In this document: positions 1-6,598 of the stretch, one piece after another | Layout: each line of letters starts with the position of its first letter | Position numbering within the stretch: position 1 is the stretch's first letter | NCBI GenBank assembly: GCA_015679605.1 | Contig: JAAAVE010000974.1 | Span: forward strand, 1-11,427 | Length of the DNA: 11,427 nt | Direction: 5' to 3' | From: Podila epigama | Lineage: Eukaryota > Mortierellomycota > Mortierellomycetes > Mortierellales > Mortierellaceae | Position numbers and translations under genes: made by a program | Notes under the pieces: model-generated | Seen by the model: only the letters and a program-made list of their open reading frames with translations | What the model was told of the DNA's origin: nothing | Databases searched by the model: none

Positions 1-16
1 TTTTTTTCGATGCAGG

Positions 17-1507
17 TTATGCTACGAACTGAAGACTACGCGGTAGGCGCGCGGATGATAGACTGTTACACGTTTTAGAAATGGCTGCACCAGAAGAAGC
101 ATCTGTCAGAGTATTCTGTGAGGGATTGACGCCACTATCATTGCCAATGGTGTTCTCGTCAGCAGTGCCACCCTCCATGGATGCATTCTCTGCCATATCA
201 GATGTCTTTGCAGCAGCGGCGGCGGCGGCAGCAGCCGCTTTCTTTAGTTTCTTTTTCTTGGACTTGCTAAGACCTTGTTCGGAGGATGATGACAACGAAG
301 CAATGGCCTGCTGGGCTTGTAGTTGAGCCTCCTTTTCACTCGCAGCTTTGTCCAGCTGCTGTTGGTGCTGTAGAGCCATGTCGAACGAAGCCGGCAAAGG
401 CTCGACTTGTTGCCAACCTGGACCCCAAATCGATGCCGACAGGGTTGAAATAAAATCACTTTGCGGTTGCGACATGGGAGTGGAGTAGGATGGATTGGAG
501 AACGTTTGGTCATACTCGTTGAAAGACAAGGTTGTGTCATCGCTTTGAAAAGAATTGTCCGAGGACATTGTGCCACGACGGGGACGACGATTGTTCGGCA
601 AGAACTGGAATGAGGACCTTGAAGAACAAGATGAAGAGGAGGACAAAGAAGAAGAAGAAGAAGAAGAAGAAGATGACGATCCAAAAAAACTGGGTGGTGG
701 TGGCAGTTCTGAACCGAAAAAGAAGGGTCTTGAGCGATGACTGCTACCACTACGACTGCTGGTAGTAGAAGAATGTGAAGGAGAGTGGTGATCTTCAGCC
801 TCTGAATCGGAAAGAGATGATTGAGACCAGGATGAAGAAGAAGACCAAGAGCTTTCATCTCCTCTGGAAAAATACTTTTCCATCTCGGGCCAGGTCTGAT
901 CCATCTCTTGCCACGAGGAACAAGGGGTATAGGACGAAGTAGAAGAAGGCAAGAGCAATAATGGGGATTGAGGCAACGAGAGCGACATGGCTGTGTTGGT
1001 CATGGCTTGCGGTTGAGGCCGTGGAGTGGAAGGAGTGGGTGGAGTGGACTCATGGCCGTTTGTCGTGATGGCGTCTTTTGAGGCATGGGCAGTAGGTTGA
1101 GCACCCACCAGCGGAGCTTGAGGCTTGGATGGTTGCCGGGTTGCTGTCATGGTCAGTTTCTCGCGGATGGCGCGGATGGGGCAATGGCGATGCGGACAAG
1201 AAAGTGTGGATGTCTCGGCATGATGACAGGCCAGTGACACTTGTCTTGTTGATGAGGAATGTGTGGAATGAGGAAGAAGAGGAGCTTGACGAAGAGACCG
1301 CAAGGAATGACACCCTCTGTCGAACATGAGAGCATCGTTCCGTTGACAGACGTTATTGACTGAGCGAGAAGGATGGTGAGGAAAGCTGTACTGACTTTGA
1401 AGAAATTCTATCCATTCGCCCCCTTCTTGCCGAATGTCATGCTGAGCCCACGAACTATTGGCGATTGCAAGAGTTGTTGAGGAAGGTGATGATGTGTTGT
1501 TGTTCAT
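17..1507 (-). CDS. Ser-rich low-complexity protein of unknown function
   Basis: The open frame gives 496 residues from the first in-frame ATG (1507). The frame stays open to about 1619 but holds no earlier ATG, only a GTG at 1606. A second candidate start at 1150 (377 residues, ACCATGA context, A at -3) has a better initiation context than 1507. I prefer 1507 because the stretch it adds contains protein-like sequence (GGEWIEFLQSQYSFP). The protein is rich in Ser, Pro, Gln and Thr, with a Ser run broken by one Leu (coded around 630-680), a Gln-rich probable helix (LQHQQQLDKAASEKEAQ), then a basic KSKKKKLKK patch directly followed by ten Ala (codons at 209-238). The basic patch could be a nuclear localisation signal. 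No catalytic or classical DNA-binding domain is visible. It lies tail-out to the window edge, so a further 3' exon beyond base 1 cannot be excluded. Coding status is fairly sure; function is not recognised. Confidence 0.62.
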   Translation of the reverse strand: MNNNTSSPSSTTLAIANSSWAQHDIRQEGGEWIEFLQSQYSFPHHPSRSVNNVCQRNDALMFDRGCHSLRSLRQAPLLPHSTHSSSTRQVSLACHHAETSTLSCPHRHCPIRAIREKLTMTATRQPSKPQAPLVGAQPTAHASKDAITTNGHESTPPTPSTPRPQPQAMTNTAMSLSLPQSPLLLLPSSTSSYTPCSSWQEMDQTWPEMEKYFSRGDESSWSSSSSWSQSSLSDSEAEDHHSPSHSSTTSSRSGSSHRSRPFFFGSELPPPPSFFGSSSSSSSSSSSLSSSSSCSSRSSFQFLPNNRRPRRGTMSSDNSFQSDDTTLSFNEYDQTFSNPSYSTPMSQPQSDFISTLSASIWGPGWQQVEPLPASFDMALQHQQQLDKAASEKEAQLQAQQAIASLSSSSEQGLSKSKKKKLKKAAAAAAAAAAKTSDMAENASMEGGTADENTIGNDSGVNPSQNTLTDASSGAAISKTCNSLSSARLPRSLQFVA

Positions 1508-1603
1508 GGATGAACGGTGGTGGTGGCAATAGTGGATGTGATCGTGGTTGGGAGTGCTATCGGAGTGGAGGCAGCCATGGAAGGAACAACAGCGGAGAGC
1601 ATC

Positions 1604-1609
1604 CACGTG
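1604..1609. promoter_or_regulatory. CACGTG E-box upstream of the Ser-rich gene
   Basis: A perfect CACGTG palindrome sits about 100 bp before the ATG at 1507. CACGTG is the core site of fungal bHLH factors of the Cbf1 type. One hexamer is expected by chance every few kb, so this is only a candidate site. If the true start is 1150 it would still be upstream. Confidence 0.2.
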
Positions 1610-1898
1610 GCGACATTTTTCAGAACAATATAGGATGGCTGATGGCTATGATAGCGATGCGATGGTAAAATCGATTTTATTATGAAGTTTAGTCGGTGAA
1701 AGATTGCTTTGGAAGGTTAAAAGAGACGAGGACAAGTAGAAAGAATGTGTTACCTGGAAGGTGTGGACTGGTGCGGCACACAATACACAGCGGTCGTTCA
1801 TCGTGATAATAGGTAATATGAGGTAATGTCGAGTTGGATTTGATATGCTCAGATATGTGACGAGTTGAAGCTGAGAGAAGAATAATAGATGAGACGGG

Positions 1899-1901
<3 letters not shown>

Positions 1902-1936
<35 letters not shown>
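1902..1936. repeat. (AG)n microsatellite
   Basis: About 17 uninterrupted AG units. The tract is a GAGA-type purine run upstream of the Ser-rich gene. Such runs can exclude nucleosomes but are also common neutral microsatellites. Confidence 0.95.
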
Positions 1937-1939
<3 letters not shown>

Positions 1940-2119
1940 ATGAATGGAGGATCAAAAGTGTAGACTAAGGAATGGACAAGAGATGAGATGAATGAGAGAT
2001 GGACAAGAAAGAAAAAGAAAATAAAAGAGTTGACAGTCGAGTGTTATATGAGGCAAACGGCGTTTTTTTGTTTTGCTTTTGTTGTTGGCTGTCATATCAG
2101 CAAACAAACAAAAAAAAAA

Positions 2120-2154
2120 TGACAGATGACAGACGACAGACGACAGACAACAGA
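2120..2154. repeat. 7-bp tandem repeat, (T/C)GACAGA x5
   Basis: Five consecutive 7-bp units read TGACAGA, TGACAGA, CGACAGA, CGACAGA, CAACAGA. Variation is confined to the first two bases of the unit. The tract is preceded by a CAAACAAACA/A-run and contains the TGACA core that recurs in the motif cluster at 2461-2752. Confidence 0.9.
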
Positions 2155-2188
2155 TGGTTCAAAAAAGATTGTCAGATTATTGTTGTGC

Positions 2189-2203
2189 GTGTGTGTGTGT
2201 GTG
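2189..2203. repeat. (GT)n microsatellite
   Basis: A run of seven GT units plus a final G. Short, and probably neutral. Confidence 0.85.
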
Positions 2204-2460
2204 AGGCAGAGGGATGAGGTCGTGTACCCTCGCAGTGACGTTCGTAGACCCGGGTCACTCTTTTTTTTTTTGGTTTGTTCTTGCAAGGACGCATTGTACA
2301 CAATGGCATGTACACTGAACATGAAGTACAGTACCTTGTTGTAATAAAAATGACATCCGCTCATTTACTACTCCTCTGCCTGTCAAAATCAAAGACATCC
2401 ATCCATCCTGCAACCTAATTGGTAACCTTTTTGCCAAACGCCCAGCCTTTTTTTTTTTTT

Positions 2461-2752
2461 TTTGACAACCTTTGGTTGCTCTCGTAAATAACTTCACTCT
2501 CTCTGCGGAGGTCCACATGGGCCTTCATGCATGCATGTTGATCGTACCTACACTTCTCCACCTGTTTTGCCTGCCTGAACCCGCCCTTCACTTTGCAGTT
2601 TGACAACCTTTTTTGTTTGTCTTTTTGAAAGACAGCAATCGATTCATTGACAGCCGAGAGCGATTTCAAAAATTTGACAACCTTTTGTTGATTCCATTTT
2701 TTTTACCCCTTCTTTGACATTCTTCTTTAGTACTAGCGCCAAAAGGTTGTCA
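2461..2752. promoter_or_regulatory. Cluster of four TGACAACCTT motifs
   Basis: TTTGACAACCTT occurs on the plus strand at 2461-2472, 2599-2610 and 2673-2684. The core TGACAACCTT occurs on the minus strand at 2743-2752. The minus copy is flanked by TGTCAAA, giving two facing TGACA elements. A given 10-mer is expected only about once per half-megabase counting both strands, so four copies within 292 bp is far from random. The unique sequence between copies shows they are not a simple tandem array. They could be binding sites for one factor serving a flanking gene, or debris of a degenerate repeat. The cluster lies 23-315 bp before the ATG of a doubtful plus-strand ORF (2775) and about 950 bp upstream of the minus-strand Ser-rich gene. 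Confidence 0.45.
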
Positions 2753-2774
2753 TCTGTCAAACATTAAATGGTCC

Positions 2775-3128
2775 ATGCCGAAATGGAAAAAGGAAGGGGC
2801 TCTGGAACAAACAGAAGAGAAAGGGACGGGCGACAAGGTACTCTCATGCGATGGCTATCAACAATGGGCGATAATCCATTCCCTGTCAAACATCACAGTG
2901 TACCTTGGTGTAAGGTCTGCGAGCTGGTGTGGTGTAGACATCGATGCGATATATAACATCATCTTGAACAAATGGCTATGTATTCAAAATGATGGGTCTG
3001 TTGCTAAAGGAACAACGGCGTTTGTCCTTTGTGCATTAACGGAGAAATGGATTACTGAAACAGGTCCGTTGTTGACACAAGTGTGTATTATTATTATTAT
3101 TGGCATATACAAACCAAATAAAAAATAA
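2775..3128 (+). CDS. Doubtful small ORF, 117 aa, unknown
   Basis: An ATG-started frame of 117 residues in an otherwise gene-free stretch. Residues 20-100 have a protein-like mix with several Trp, Cys and Ile/Val positions. The C-terminus is translated from repeats: five Ile from (ATT)5, then a stop inside the A6T repeat, which argues that the end at least is fortuitous. No domain is recognised and no homologue comes to mind. It could be a real small gene, one exon of a spliced gene, or chance. An overlapping frame from 2768 is equally open for 62 residues. Confidence 0.18.
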   Translation: MPKWKKEGALEQTEEKGTGDKVLSCDGYQQWAIIHSLSNITVYLGVRSASWCGVDIDAIYNIILNKWLCIQNDGSVAKGTTAFVLCALTEKWITETGPLLTQVCIIIIIGIYKPNKK

Positions 3129-3148
3129 AAAATAAAAAATAAAAAAAA
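3087..3148. repeat. (ATT)5 and A6T 7-bp repeats
   Basis: Five ATT units (3087-3101) are followed, after a short unique piece, by AAATAAAAAAT-type repeats with T at 3119, 3126, 3133 and 3140, an exact 7-bp period, ending in an A-run at 3141-3148. Low-complexity AT DNA; no gene. Confidence 0.9.
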
Positions 3149-3444
3149 GTGCATACATTGGGCATGACAGACAGCCTGCTTCAACATGACCCCTCCTATG
3201 ATAAAAAATGCAGATAATTCACGCGTCGATTACAGCATTAGATTTGTCGAGACTCTACAAAGTACAGAATGATGTCAAAAACCCTTTCTGACCTCATGTT
3301 GTAAAGTTGTGAACATTTTTCAGGCGTTCAGCCCTCGATATCTAGCACCTCTAAGCTTTCATTGGCAAAGAAGAGTATAAATGTAGCTCGAGGTACTCCA
3401 AAATGTATACTAATAATAATAAACGTCATACCACAAAAGCCCTT
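3149..3444. other. Gene-free stretch downstream of copy 1
   Basis: No open frame, tRNA or recognisable repeat is seen. A TATAAA (around 3375) on the plus strand is not followed by a convincing gene: the plus frame starting at 3403 runs antisense through F-box copy 1. The stretch is most likely 3' flank of the array. Confidence 0.5.
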
Positions 3445-3450
3445 TTTATT
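3445..3450 (-). terminator. AATAAA poly(A) signal of F-box copy 1
   Basis: AATAAA on the minus strand about 83 nt after the stop codon of copy 1, the last gene of the array. A TTATTATTATTA stretch follows. Distance and sequence fit a normal 3' end. Confidence 0.55.
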
Positions 3451-3532
3451 CGGTGCAAGAAAAACATCATACCATTTTGTACATATTGCTACAAGAGTTC
3501 AACACCAGCGAGTCCCAATTGCAAAATTTGGT

Positions 3533-4924
3533 TCATGACCTTTTGGCGCGTCCATACCGATAAAAGCCAAGGTCTACAACATCGATATGCTCCAAGTTCG
3601 AGGCCGCTGTCAGCAACACTGCTCGATGCTGTTGCCGAGCCAACGGGACATGACGACACTGGTACTGAGGGTTCATATTCTTCCAGCCTTGCTTCTGAAT
3701 CTCGGCTTCACATGCCTTTTCAACCAAACACGACGAGTCCTTTGATTTCTTGCCTTTGCAGCTCGAAGGACATTTTAAATTGTTCACACAAAATCTTGTA
3801 GGTCTCAGGATAATCGTCTTGAGATTGTTGCAGACCCATGGTCGGGCAGCAAGAGCCTCATTCATTGCCTGTGAAATCCTTACATAGTTTGAAAAGTGGA
3901 CTTGAAGACGTTGAAGATTAGGACAAGACGACAACACGCTCCCTACACTGACGATGGATTCTGCAGTTGTCGATTGGCCATAAATGAAAAGCGACAGAAC
4001 CTCGAGTGAGTGTGCACTACCACAGAGTAAAGCGTCACAAAGGGCCGAAGGAAAGTCGATCATCGATAATCGAAGCTCAACAAGATTGCTGGTGGCCTGA
4101 ATGAGTCCGAGGTAATCCTCTGTGCACAGTGATGTACAATTGCGGAACATATTGTCGTTGAAATGCAAGACTTGAAGTTTTTTACAGTGCTCCTGTAGAG
4201 TCTTGGATAGCAAAGCTATTTGAGGCCGATTGTCACACTCGTCATAATACTCGCTAACGGTCAGCGCTTCCACATTGGGGCAGTATTGCAGGAGAGAGAA
4301 TAGCCAAGTAGGCTTGCCGGGGTAGGTCCGGAAACTCAGCTTCTTGATGCTTGCGTAGACGCGCCAGTCCATAAAGTCAGCGTCCATTGTTGTTTTAACT
4401 TCCAGGATCAAAGTTTCCAGCCGCTGGTTGCTATCGAGGATACTCTTCATAACTCCTGCTCGCAAATGTGCGTATCCAGCCAATTGCAGGTATTGTAGGG
4501 ATGTCAGAGGTTTGAACAAGGCTGGAGCAAACTCGGATTTGAGGTACGAGTCCAGCCATATGTGAAGGGAAGCCAAGGCTGCGTTCGCCTCCAGGAGCTG
4601 AAAGTATTCTTGTTTGCATTCATAGATGACTCCTAAAGCCAATCCTTTGAGCCGAGTGACCTGTGGAATGTTTGATCGATTTGGACTAGCGAATCGCATG
4701 TAACGAATATGCTGCCTGTTGTCATGGGCTGCCGCCTTTGGGACACTCAGATCACTGTCATCGTACACCATCCAGAGTAGAGGCGTCAACACATTGCGCC
4801 AGAGTCGACAGACTTTGATGCAAGAGACGAGATCCTTTGGATGGAAGTTGTTGGAATGCCAGAGAGGGACAAACCACCCGATGCGAAAGACCAATTCTGG
4901 TGTCTGCAACACTCTTTCTGACAT
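3533..4924 (-). CDS. F-box/LRR-like protein, array copy 1
   Basis: 463 residues, intact. Residues 5-55 match the F-box pattern (LQTPELVFRIG ... DLVSCIKVCRLWRNVLTPLLW), the Skp1-binding module of SCF ubiquitin ligases. Residues about 85-380 are an irregular leucine-rich repeat region (LTSLQYLQLAG, NQRLETLILEV, CPNVEALTV, SHSLEVL-type, CPNLQRLQV, NNLKTIIL) likely to bind the substrate. Residues 385-405 hold spaced Cys, followed by the family block EIQKQGW and a conserved tail to VDLG. The ATG at 4924 is chosen because every paralogue begins Met-Ser followed by a near-identical F-box. A 30-residue upstream extension is translated from a poly-A/T spacer. The family tail RPSK-x-F-x-F is missing: relative to copy 5 about 2 nt are lost after the AKR codons, giving an early TGA. 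The gene has no visible intron. Adaptor function is inferred from the family. Confidence 0.88.
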   Translation of the reverse strand: MSERVLQTPELVFRIGWFVPLWHSNNFHPKDLVSCIKVCRLWRNVLTPLLWMVYDDSDLSVPKAAAHDNRQHIRYMRFASPNRSNIPQVTRLKGLALGVIYECKQEYFQLLEANAALASLHIWLDSYLKSEFAPALFKPLTSLQYLQLAGYAHLRAGVMKSILDSNQRLETLILEVKTTMDADFMDWRVYASIKKLSFRTYPGKPTWLFSLLQYCPNVEALTVSEYYDECDNRPQIALLSKTLQEHCKKLQVLHFNDNMFRNCTSLCTEDYLGLIQATSNLVELRLSMIDFPSALCDALLCGSAHSLEVLSLFIYGQSTTAESIVSVGSVLSSCPNLQRLQVHFSNYVRISQAMNEALAARPWVCNNLKTIILRPTRFCVNNLKCPSSCKGKKSKDSSCLVEKACEAEIQKQGWKNMNPQYQCRHVPLARQQHRAVLLTAASNLEHIDVVDLGFYRYGRAKRS

Positions 4925-4980
4925 TTTGGTTGGAATGGAAAAAAAAAAAAAAAAAAAACCTTTTTTTTTTATTTTTTTTT
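4925..4980 (-). promoter_or_regulatory. 56-bp A/T spacer, leader of copy 1
   Basis: In transcription direction this is A-tract, T-tract (20 T at 4939-4958), then CCATTCCAACCAAA before the ATG. The adjacent A- and T-runs are self-complementary and could form a hairpin in RNA. Poly(dA:dT) tracts commonly keep nucleosomes off fungal promoters. The space is too short for a separate terminator plus promoter, so promoter elements of copy 1 probably lie inside the copy 2 coding end. Confidence 0.5.
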
Positions 4981-4985
4981 TTATT
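4980..4985 (-). terminator. AATAAA overlapping the copy 2 stop codon
   Basis: The copy 2 stop (TAA, 4983-4981) is the central trinucleotide of AATAAA. A second AATAAA-like element follows within the A-run. Cleavage 10-30 nt further on would fall inside the 56-bp spacer before copy 1. Confidence 0.45.
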
Positions 4986-6471
4986 TTCGCGGCTGTGCAA
5001 GGACATGGTACCATGATGCATTTGAGAGTGGTCTACTAAAAATTATGAAAGAAAATGGCTTTGACGGTCGTTCAGCATGTTCATATCGGTGATATCCAAG
5101 GTCGACCGTATTGACATGCTGCAAGGTAGAAACTGCCGCCAACAACACTGCCCGATGCTTTTGACGCGTCGGCGGGACATGGCGAAACTCGTAGCGAGGG
5201 TCCAAGTTTCTCCAACCTTGCTTTTGAATCTCGGCTTCGCATGCCATTTCAATGGTACATGCGTACTTTATAGCCTTGTGTTGGCAGAATGCAGAGCATG
5301 AGAAGGATTGAGCTTGAAAAAATGCTGACCTCAACGCAAAAGTTTTGAGATGACTGCAAATCCAAGGTTGAGCAGTAAGTGCCTTCTCTATCTCCTCCAA
5401 ACACTCTGGATACTTTTGAATGACAAGTTGAAGATGTTCCAACTTTGGACAGGACGACAGAATCCTTCCTGCGCTGACAAAGGTTTCTGTGGTGACTGAT
5501 CCCCGGCACTTAAGAAACAAAACCTCGAGAGAGTATGCACTCGCATGGAGTAAAGCGTCACATAGGACTGTGGGAAAGTCATCCATCGACATCGCAAGTT
5601 GAACAAGATTGCTGGTAGCCTGGATGAGCGAGAGGCAATATGTTGGTGGCGTTATAAGAGCATCACTGATGCCGCATTCGTTATAATGCACGACTTTCAC
5701 TTTCTGACAGTGCTGCTTCAGTATCTTGGACAGCAAGAGTACATTAGGCCTACTAAGGCCAATGTCACGGCGAAAATCTTCCGTTATTGACAACGTCTCC
5801 ACATTAGGACAATGTTGTAGGAAGCAGAATAACCACGTAGGTCTGAATGGACGGAACTGAAAACGCAACTTCTTGATGCCCAAGTAGAGGCGCCAGTCAT
5901 CAAAGTCCAGGTCGGTGTCAGTAGGAATATGCAGGGTCAACGATTCAAGGCCCTGAATGCTGTCAAGTATACTCCTCAAGATGTCTGGTTCCAAATAAGG
6001 GTTTCCAAAAAGACTCAGACATCGTAGGTTTGTCATCTTGAGCAGGGCTGGAGTAATAGTCACTAGCCCAGATTTTTCAGAGGAGCGTAGAGTCATCTCC
6101 AGGGAGACCAAGGCCGGGTTCATCACCAAGAGATCGAGAACTTCCGGACGACAGGCATAAGTCAGCACCAGAGACAAGCCTTTGAGCCGAGTGACCTGTA
6201 GCGCCGTCGTTGGTGGACCCATTTCGTTGTGATTCATGTATCGAATGTGCTGCTTGTTGGCATGAATTGTCGCGTTTGAGATGTTTAGATTACGGAAAAT
6301 ACTGTCATCGTACACCATCCAGAGTAAAGGCGTCAACACATCGCGCCAGAGTTGACAGACTGTGATGCACGAGATGAGGTCCTTTGGGCAAAAACGGCTA
6401 TAGCGCCAAAGAGGTATAAACCATCCAATACGGATGACCAATTCCGGTGTCTGCAACACTTTATGTGACAT
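4981..6471 (-). CDS. F-box/LRR-like protein, array copy 2
   Basis: 496 residues, intact, the longest copy. F-box at residues 5-55 (LQTPELVIRIG ... DLISCITVCQLWRDVLTPLLW). LRR-like region about 95-385 (LKGLSLVL, ALVSLEM, NLRCLSLFG, QGLESLTL, CPNVETLSI, NLVQLAMS, SLEVLFL, CPKLEHLQLV, HLKTFAL). Cys-containing segment 391-411 (SCSAFCQ ... ACTIEMAC), then EIQKQGW and VDLG. The paralogues stop shortly after a RPSK-x-F-x-F tail. Here the frame continues about 21 residues past KPFSF, through what is spacer DNA elsewhere, to a stop set in a poly(A) signal. The extension includes the spacer palindrome CATGGTACCATG. It is probably an SCF substrate adaptor like its neighbours. A 72-bp stretch is identical to copy 5. 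Confidence 0.88.
   Translation of the reverse strand: MSHKVLQTPELVIRIGWFIPLWRYSRFCPKDLISCITVCQLWRDVLTPLLWMVYDDSIFRNLNISNATIHANKQHIRYMNHNEMGPPTTALQVTRLKGLSLVLTYACRPEVLDLLVMNPALVSLEMTLRSSEKSGLVTITPALLKMTNLRCLSLFGNPYLEPDILRSILDSIQGLESLTLHIPTDTDLDFDDWRLYLGIKKLRFQFRPFRPTWLFCFLQHCPNVETLSITEDFRRDIGLSRPNVLLLSKILKQHCQKVKVVHYNECGISDALITPPTYCLSLIQATSNLVQLAMSMDDFPTVLCDALLHASAYSLEVLFLKCRGSVTTETFVSAGRILSSCPKLEHLQLVIQKYPECLEEIEKALTAQPWICSHLKTFALRSAFFQAQSFSCSAFCQHKAIKYACTIEMACEAEIQKQGWRNLDPRYEFRHVPPTRQKHRAVLLAAVSTLQHVNTVDLGYHRYEHAERPSKPFSFIIFSRPLSNASWYHVLAQPRK
5004..5015. repeat. Spacer palindrome CATGGTACCATG
   Basis: A 12-bp perfect palindrome 80-91 bp before the copy 1 ATG, now inside the copy 2 reading frame. 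Counterparts are ATGGTACCAT at 9632-9641 (57-66 bp before copy 4) and CATGGTACATG, lacking one base, at 8112-8122 (92-102 bp before copy 3). The sites are related by descent with the spacers; a role as a factor-binding site is conceivable. Confidence 0.5.
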
Positions 6472-6598
6472 TTGTGAGTGGAAAGCAAAGATGGAAATGA
6501 AATATGTTTATTTTTTTTTTGTGCTCAACTTCGCGTCAGTTCAGGGCAGGCGTACATGACGGATTGCATTGTTGAGTGCTCTCGCATTGTTGAGTGCT
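6472..6598 (-). promoter_or_regulatory. Spacer between copies 3 and 2
   Basis: 127 bp. It holds AATAAA for copy 3 at 6512-6507, only 36 nt before the copy 2 ATG, an A-tract (T-run 6511-6520 on the plus strand) and a CACTCACAA leader. The 17-mer GCATTGTTGAGTGCTCT occurs twice 18 bp apart (6566-6582 and 6584-6600), a tandem duplication whose edge forms part of the copy 3 TAG stop. Confidence 0.6.

Larger units (their letters stand above)
1610..2460. other. Intergenic region rich in simple repeats
   Basis: No convincing gene is seen on either strand. Short open frames here run through the AG, GT and poly-T tracts and have repeat-derived compositions. The part next to 1610 should hold the promoter of the minus-strand Ser-rich gene. 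The rest contains the simple repeats listed separately and several T- or A-runs (around 2064, 2110 and 2262). Confidence 0.6.

Noticed and set aside
244-858. Minus-strand ORF of 204 codons overlapping the Ser-rich gene
   Set aside because: It is an alternative frame of the same strand, made of Leu and Val runs that mirror the trinucleotide repeats coding Ser. The Ser frame is longer and has better composition.
1508-1606. N-terminal extension of the Ser-rich protein from 1606
   Set aside because: The codon at 1606 is GTG, not ATG, and no in-frame ATG exists between it and the upstream stop. A fungal gene would not normally start there, and the stretch is His/Ser-rich leader translation.
1610-3444. 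Search for tRNA, transposon or CRISPR in the intergenic part
   Set aside because: No cloverleaf with A and B boxes, no terminal repeats with target duplications, no transposase-like frame and no spaced identical repeats of CRISPR type were found; only microsatellites and the TGACAACCTT cluster.
3403-3801. Plus-strand ORF of 132 codons
   Set aside because: Most of it is antisense to the conserved C-terminal coding region of copy 1 and the remainder is 3' flank. It is explained as a shadow frame.
4925-5014. 30-residue N-terminal extension of F-box copy 1
   Set aside because: It translates the A/T spacer into Lys and Phe runs, and all paralogues start at the Met-Ser position.
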